NCBI GenBank assembly: GCA_934101115.1
Contig: CAKOPW010000027.1
Location: 1 to 13,899 of the forward strand
DNA length: 13,899 bases
Origin: an uncultured Bacilli bacterium
GTDB lineage: Bacteria > Bacillota_I > Bacilli_A > RF39 > UBA660
Reading direction: 5' to 3'
Part shown: one piece after another, positions 11,309 to 13,899 of the stretch
Position numbering within the stretch: position 1 is the stretch's first letter
Layout: each line of letters begins with the position of its first letter
Notes under the pieces: model-generated
What the model saw: only the letters and a program-made list of their open reading frames with translations
Told to the model about the DNA's origin: nothing
The model's database searches: none
Program-made: the position numbers and the translations under genes

Positions 11309-12388
11309 CTATATCATTTTCTTAATTTCATTATAAATTATTGTAGATGAATTATCTAAACTTATCTTGCTTAAATTATTTTTTATTTCTCTAACCTTTT
11401 TAGTATCATTTAATAATTCATCAATGTTTTTACTTAAAATATCCGCAGTTAAATCTTTTTCTTCAATCATAAGTCCCGCATTACATGAAACAATGCTTAA
11501 AGCATTATAGTATTGATGATTATTTGCAACATATGGACTTGGAATAAGTATTGCCGGTATTCTCAACGCTTCAATTTCAGCAACACTTGAAGCTCCAGCG
11601 CGAGAAACAATTACATCAATATCTTTCATAAGAGCGCTTAAATTTTCAACATAAGGAACTACATAAACATTATCAGAAAACTTGTTTTCCAAAAACTTTT
11701 CATAAGAACTTTTTCCAGTTATATATAATACTTCATAGTTTTTATCTTTAACACTTTTTAAGTAGTCTATCATCTTACTATTTATGGATGATGATCCAAG
11801 AGAACCATTAAATATTAAAACACTTTTTTTACCAGCATGTAATCCATATTTTGTTTTACTTATTTTTTCAGACTTTATAGCATTTTCTGAAACTGGGTTA
11901 CCAGTAAATACTACTTTAGATTCATCAAAATATTTGGCTGAATCTTTAAAACTAACTCCTATTTTATCCACTTTTTTAGCTAAAGCTCGATTAGATTTAC
12001 CAGGTATGCTATTTTGTTCATGAATAAATGTTTTAACACCCATTTTTTTAGCAGCAACAATTACTGGGTAAGTAACGTATCCGCCTACTCCAATAACAAT
12101 ATCTGGTTTAAATTCTTTAATTATTGATACACATTTTTTAATAGCTTTTTGTATTAGAAAAACATTTTTAACATTTCTTCCCATAAGCTTTAAACTAGTT
12201 GATAACCCATATATTTCAATACCAACATATTTTATACCCAATGGTGGGATAATATCTTTTTCCATTCTGTTATGAGTTCCAATATAAATAAACTCAGATT
12301 TAGGTTCCATTTCTTTAATTTTATTAATAATCGCGATTGCTGGATAAATATGTCCGCCAGTTCCACCAGCAGTAATGATAACACGCAT
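11309..12388 (-). CDS. murG: UDP-GlcNAc:lipid I N-acetylglucosaminyltransferase MurG
   Basis: MurG is a peripheral inner-face membrane glycosyltransferase that adds GlcNAc to lipid I, giving lipid II, the last cytoplasmic step of peptidoglycan synthesis. The 359-aa protein (family length) has the GT28 N-domain ITAGGTGGHIYPA, IGVGGYVTYP and HEQNSIPG, then the C-domain GNPVSENAI, FNGSLGSSSIN (donor loop), SRAGASSVAEIEA and PYVANNHQYYNA. Ser replaces the commonly seen Ala/Thr in the G-S-x-G and SRAG loops, which looks harmless. The ATG has AGGTGG four nt upstream. It appears to be the first gene of the operon that continues through divIB. A TATAAT at 12406-12411 may start transcription. Intact and confident. 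Confidence 0.97.
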   Translation of the reverse strand: MRVIITAGGTGGHIYPAIAIINKIKEMEPKSEFIYIGTHNRMEKDIIPPLGIKYVGIEIYGLSTSLKLMGRNVKNVFLIQKAIKKCVSIIKEFKPDIVIGVGGYVTYPVIVAAKKMGVKTFIHEQNSIPGKSNRALAKKVDKIGVSFKDSAKYFDESKVVFTGNPVSENAIKSEKISKTKYGLHAGKKSVLIFNGSLGSSSINSKMIDYLKSVKDKNYEVLYITGKSSYEKFLENKFSDNVYVVPYVENLSALMKDIDVIVSRAGASSVAEIEALRIPAILIPSPYVANNHQYYNALSIVSCNAGLMIEEKDLTADILSKNIDELLNDTKKVREIKNNLSKISLDNSSTIIYNEIKKMI

Positions 12389-12405
12389 AATTCCACCTCA
12401 TTACT

Positions 12406-12434
12406 ATTATATAATATATTTGACATTTATTTAA
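12406..12434 (-). promoter_or_regulatory. Candidate promoter of the murG operon
   Basis: Minus-strand TATAAT (12406-12411) with a weak TTAAAT at the -35 position (12429-12434), 17 bp apart. The start would fall near 12399, just before the AGGTGG ribosome binding site, leaving an 11-nt leader. The surrounding DNA is so AT-rich that a neighbouring register is possible. Confidence 0.5.
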
Positions 12435-12451
12435 CCACAAACAAGAAAAAG

Positions 12452-12467
12452 TGTAAAAGCATTTACA
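12452..12467 (-). repeat. Inverted repeat TGTAAA-N4-TTTACA upstream of murG
   Basis: Perfect 6-bp arms (12452-12457 and 12462-12467) around a 4-nt centre, 18 bp upstream of the candidate murG -35. It may be an operator or a second weak hairpin after the preceding terminator (the minus strand continues CTTTTTC). It does not fit the CcpA cre consensus, which needs a shorter centre. Confidence 0.5.
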
Positions 12468-12500
12468 AAAAAAGCCACAAATACTTAACATATTTATGAC
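12467..12500 (-). terminator. Terminator of the right-edge surface protein gene
   Basis: On the minus strand GTCATAAATA pairs with TATTTGTGGC (10 bp including two G-U pairs; 12491-12500 with 12474-12483) around a 7-nt loop, followed by seven Ts (12467-12473). It lies about 30 nt after the stop codon at 12530 and separates that gene from murG. Confidence 0.7.
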
Positions 12501-12529
12501 TAATAAAAAAACATTATTAAGGCAAATTA

Positions 12530-13899
12530 TTATTCTACTACATATGGATTGGTACTTGTTCCATCTCCATCAGGATTTACAAGCGTACTATTTCTAAGCG
12601 AAATTACTGGACGAATGCCATAAGCAATATCTACAAGATTAAAACCGACAGCGCCACCGCTAGCCACATATCCAATATTGACATTACCATAAGTATTAAA
12701 AAAAATAGGAGACATAGTCCAATAATAATTATTTGTAAATAAATAATTATAAGTGTCCAAATAGTCATTCATATTAGAATAGTATGTATTAAATCCAGCA
12801 AACACAGCTTCGTCTAATGTTATTAAGCCAACTGGATATGTTAAAGCACCATTTCCAGTTTTACTATCAACTGTAAATTTATCATTTTCATTAATACAAA
12901 CTAAACTTGGACTTGGATTATTTGAGTAATATGATGCTCGGTGTGCTGCTCCATAAAAAGTTACATTTGTTCCATATCCTAAATCTCCATAGGATGAAAG
13001 CAAATTGTCTCCTATTGTGTTGGCATCATATGCTCTTGTACTTCGATCATTACAAAATACTGTATCTTCTAATTTTGATGATGTTGTTTCATCAAAATTT
13101 TGACTATACCAATTATCTATATATTTCTTTATCGTTGATTCATTAATATTGGCATGTGTCGCTTCATAACTTGAACTACCAGCTGTTCCGTACATGTATC
13201 CTACATATGCATTATCATTATAGCTTTCATTAAAAGCACTTGTTCCTATTTGAGTCGCTTCTCCTATTTGATTTTCACATTTTTCATCCGTTGGTGTCCC
13301 ATTGTATATTATTTTTATTCCACCAGTTTCCGTTGTTCTTATTATCTTCCAACACATATTATTGAATATTATATTGTTATTTACTTTATCTGCATCTCCT
13401 CTGAAATAGTATACTGGTACATTTCCTTCAGTCGCAGTAGTCATATATATTCCATTTGTTCCACTTACTCCTGATCTTACCTTATAATCTATTACAGTTT
13501 TTGTATCTGCATTTTCTTTTATTAAGTTATATAAATTTGTTTTTCCTACAGCAATTTCAGTTCTCTCTACTGCATTAAATTCTAATTTACATACATATTC
13601 TTCACTTACTTCTTCAGTTGATGTTTTATCTAAGCTAATAGTTAATGTTCCATTTATTGAACTTTTTGCTTTAACTACTGTTGCATCATTTTCTAGTTTG
13701 CTTTTTATACTTGTATATTTTGCTGTTGTTCCATCTTTTGGTACACACGTTACACTTATTTCTGCATCATAATTACTTGAGTTATTTGTTACTTCATATG
13801 TTAGTACTGATGTTTGATTAAGTGTTTTTAGTTCACTTGTTTCAAAATTAATTATCTTCTTTGTATCATCTACTATAGAACTATATACATCTTTTCCAT
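12530..13899 (-). CDS. Large secreted/surface protein, 5' truncated by window edge (DUF6273/FGE-like C-terminal domain)
   Basis: The minus-strand frame is open from the right edge (first full codon at 13897) to TAA at 12530, 455 codons. The in-frame ATG at 13444 is internal: it has no ribosome binding site, and coding potential runs straight through it. The visible N-terminal ~115 residues look like a beta-sandwich repeat with two cysteines (VTCVPKDG, EYVCKLEF) and many Thr/Ser. A junction follows (VSGTNGIYMTT), then a ~300-residue domain with CWKIIRTTETGGIKIIYNG, DNAYVGYMYG, FCNDRS, LTYPVGLITLDEA, YYWTMSP and YGIRPVISLRN, ending GDGTSTNPYVVE. The W-x-SP...GIRPVISL pattern recalls formylglycine-generating-enzyme/C-type-lectin-like domains of secreted gut bacterial proteins (e.g. 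DUF6273). Probably an extracellular adhesin or binding protein; the function is not known. The signal peptide and anchor are outside the window or absent. Confidence 0.8.
   Translation of the reverse strand, partial: GKDVYSSIVDDTKKIINFETSELKTLNQTSVLTYEVTNNSSNYDAEISVTCVPKDGTTAKYTSIKSKLENDATVVKAKSSINGTLTISLDKTSTEEVSEEYVCKLEFNAVERTEIAVGKTNLYNLIKENADTKTVIDYKVRSGVSGTNGIYMTTATEGNVPVYYFRGDADKVNNNIIFNNMCWKIIRTTETGGIKIIYNGTPTDEKCENQIGEATQIGTSAFNESYNDNAYVGYMYGTAGSSSYEATHANINESTIKKYIDNWYSQNFDETTSSKLEDTVFCNDRSTRAYDANTIGDNLLSSYGDLGYGTNVTFYGAAHRASYYSNNPSPSLVCINENDKFTVDSKTGNGALTYPVGLITLDEAVFAGFNTYYSNMNDYLDTYNYLFTNNYYWTMSPIFFNTYGNVNIGYVASGGAVGFNLVDIAYGIRPVISLRNSTLVNPDGDGTSTNPYVVE

Noticed and set aside
12450..12467. 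The TGTAAAAGCATTTACA repeat as a cre or DnaA site
   Set aside because: The centre spacing does not match cre, and the sequence lacks the TTATCCACA DnaA-box core.
12232..12499. Short open frames on both strands around the murG start
   Set aside because: They overlap the conserved MurG N-terminus or the terminator/promoter intergenic DNA and lack ribosome binding sites.
12530..13474. Plus-strand open frames opposite the right-edge surface protein
   Set aside because: The minus-strand frame is continuous for 455 codons with family-like motifs. The plus-strand frames are short, hydrophobic-biased shadows.
1..13899. tRNA, rRNA, CRISPR array, insertion sequence or prophage elements
   Set aside because: No cloverleaf-like sequence, regularly spaced repeat array, transposase or integrase motif, or terminal inverted repeats were seen on either strand.

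Overview
The window is AT-rich, low-GC Gram-positive (Bacillota) chromosome. It has AGGTGA/GGAGG-type ribosome binding sites, short hairpin-plus-U terminators, TATAAT and extended -10 promoters, and a typical Bacillota gene set (ackA, ftsY-ylxM, thiI without rhodanese, divIB). MurG, DivIB and an LtaS-like enzyme indicate a peptidoglycan-walled cell, so not a classical wall-less Mollicute. The mix of small secreted proteins, a VirB2-like membrane module and a 'WTMSP...GIRPVISL' surface protein is what I would expect of an uncultured gut-type Bacilli lineage; this placement is inference and I cannot name a genus.

Every gene I can support lies on the minus strand, so transcription runs from right to left. 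(1) At 12530-13899 is the 3' part of a large secreted or surface protein that enters from the right edge and ends at a terminator. (2) At 6247-12388 is a tightly packed probable operon: murG, divIB, queH, an orphan type IV prepilin, an LtaS-like sulfatase-fold membrane enzyme, ftsY and ylxM. Genes overlap by 1 nt or are separated by 5-43 nt, and ribosome binding sites overlap upstream stop codons. It joins cell-wall synthesis and division (MurG, DivIB), envelope polymer synthesis (LtaS-like) and membrane targeting (FtsY, YlxM) with tRNA modification (QueH). (3) At 4388-6207 is a separately promoted secreted protein with a VirB2/T4SS-pilin-like two-helix module and two Cys/acidic repeats. Its frame is broken at a G6 tract, and a 50-codon Thr/Pro-rich tail continues in the -1 frame up to the terminator. 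(4) thiI stands alone with its own promoter. (5) A small membrane-anchored protein and a 51-aa ORF form a short unit. (6) ackA and a DHH phosphoesterase (NrnA-like) form another. (7) At the left edge a consensus promoter with three near-tandem repeats around its -35 box drives a gene outside the window.

The region is compact: stop codons lie inside terminator hairpins, promoters sit directly on upstream terminators, and predicted 5' leaders are only about 12-20 nt. The most interesting item is the envelope protein at 4388-6207, with its possible phase-variable or frameshift-controlled C-terminus. Next are the orphan prepilin inside the wall/SRP operon and the C-terminal module of the right-edge surface protein.
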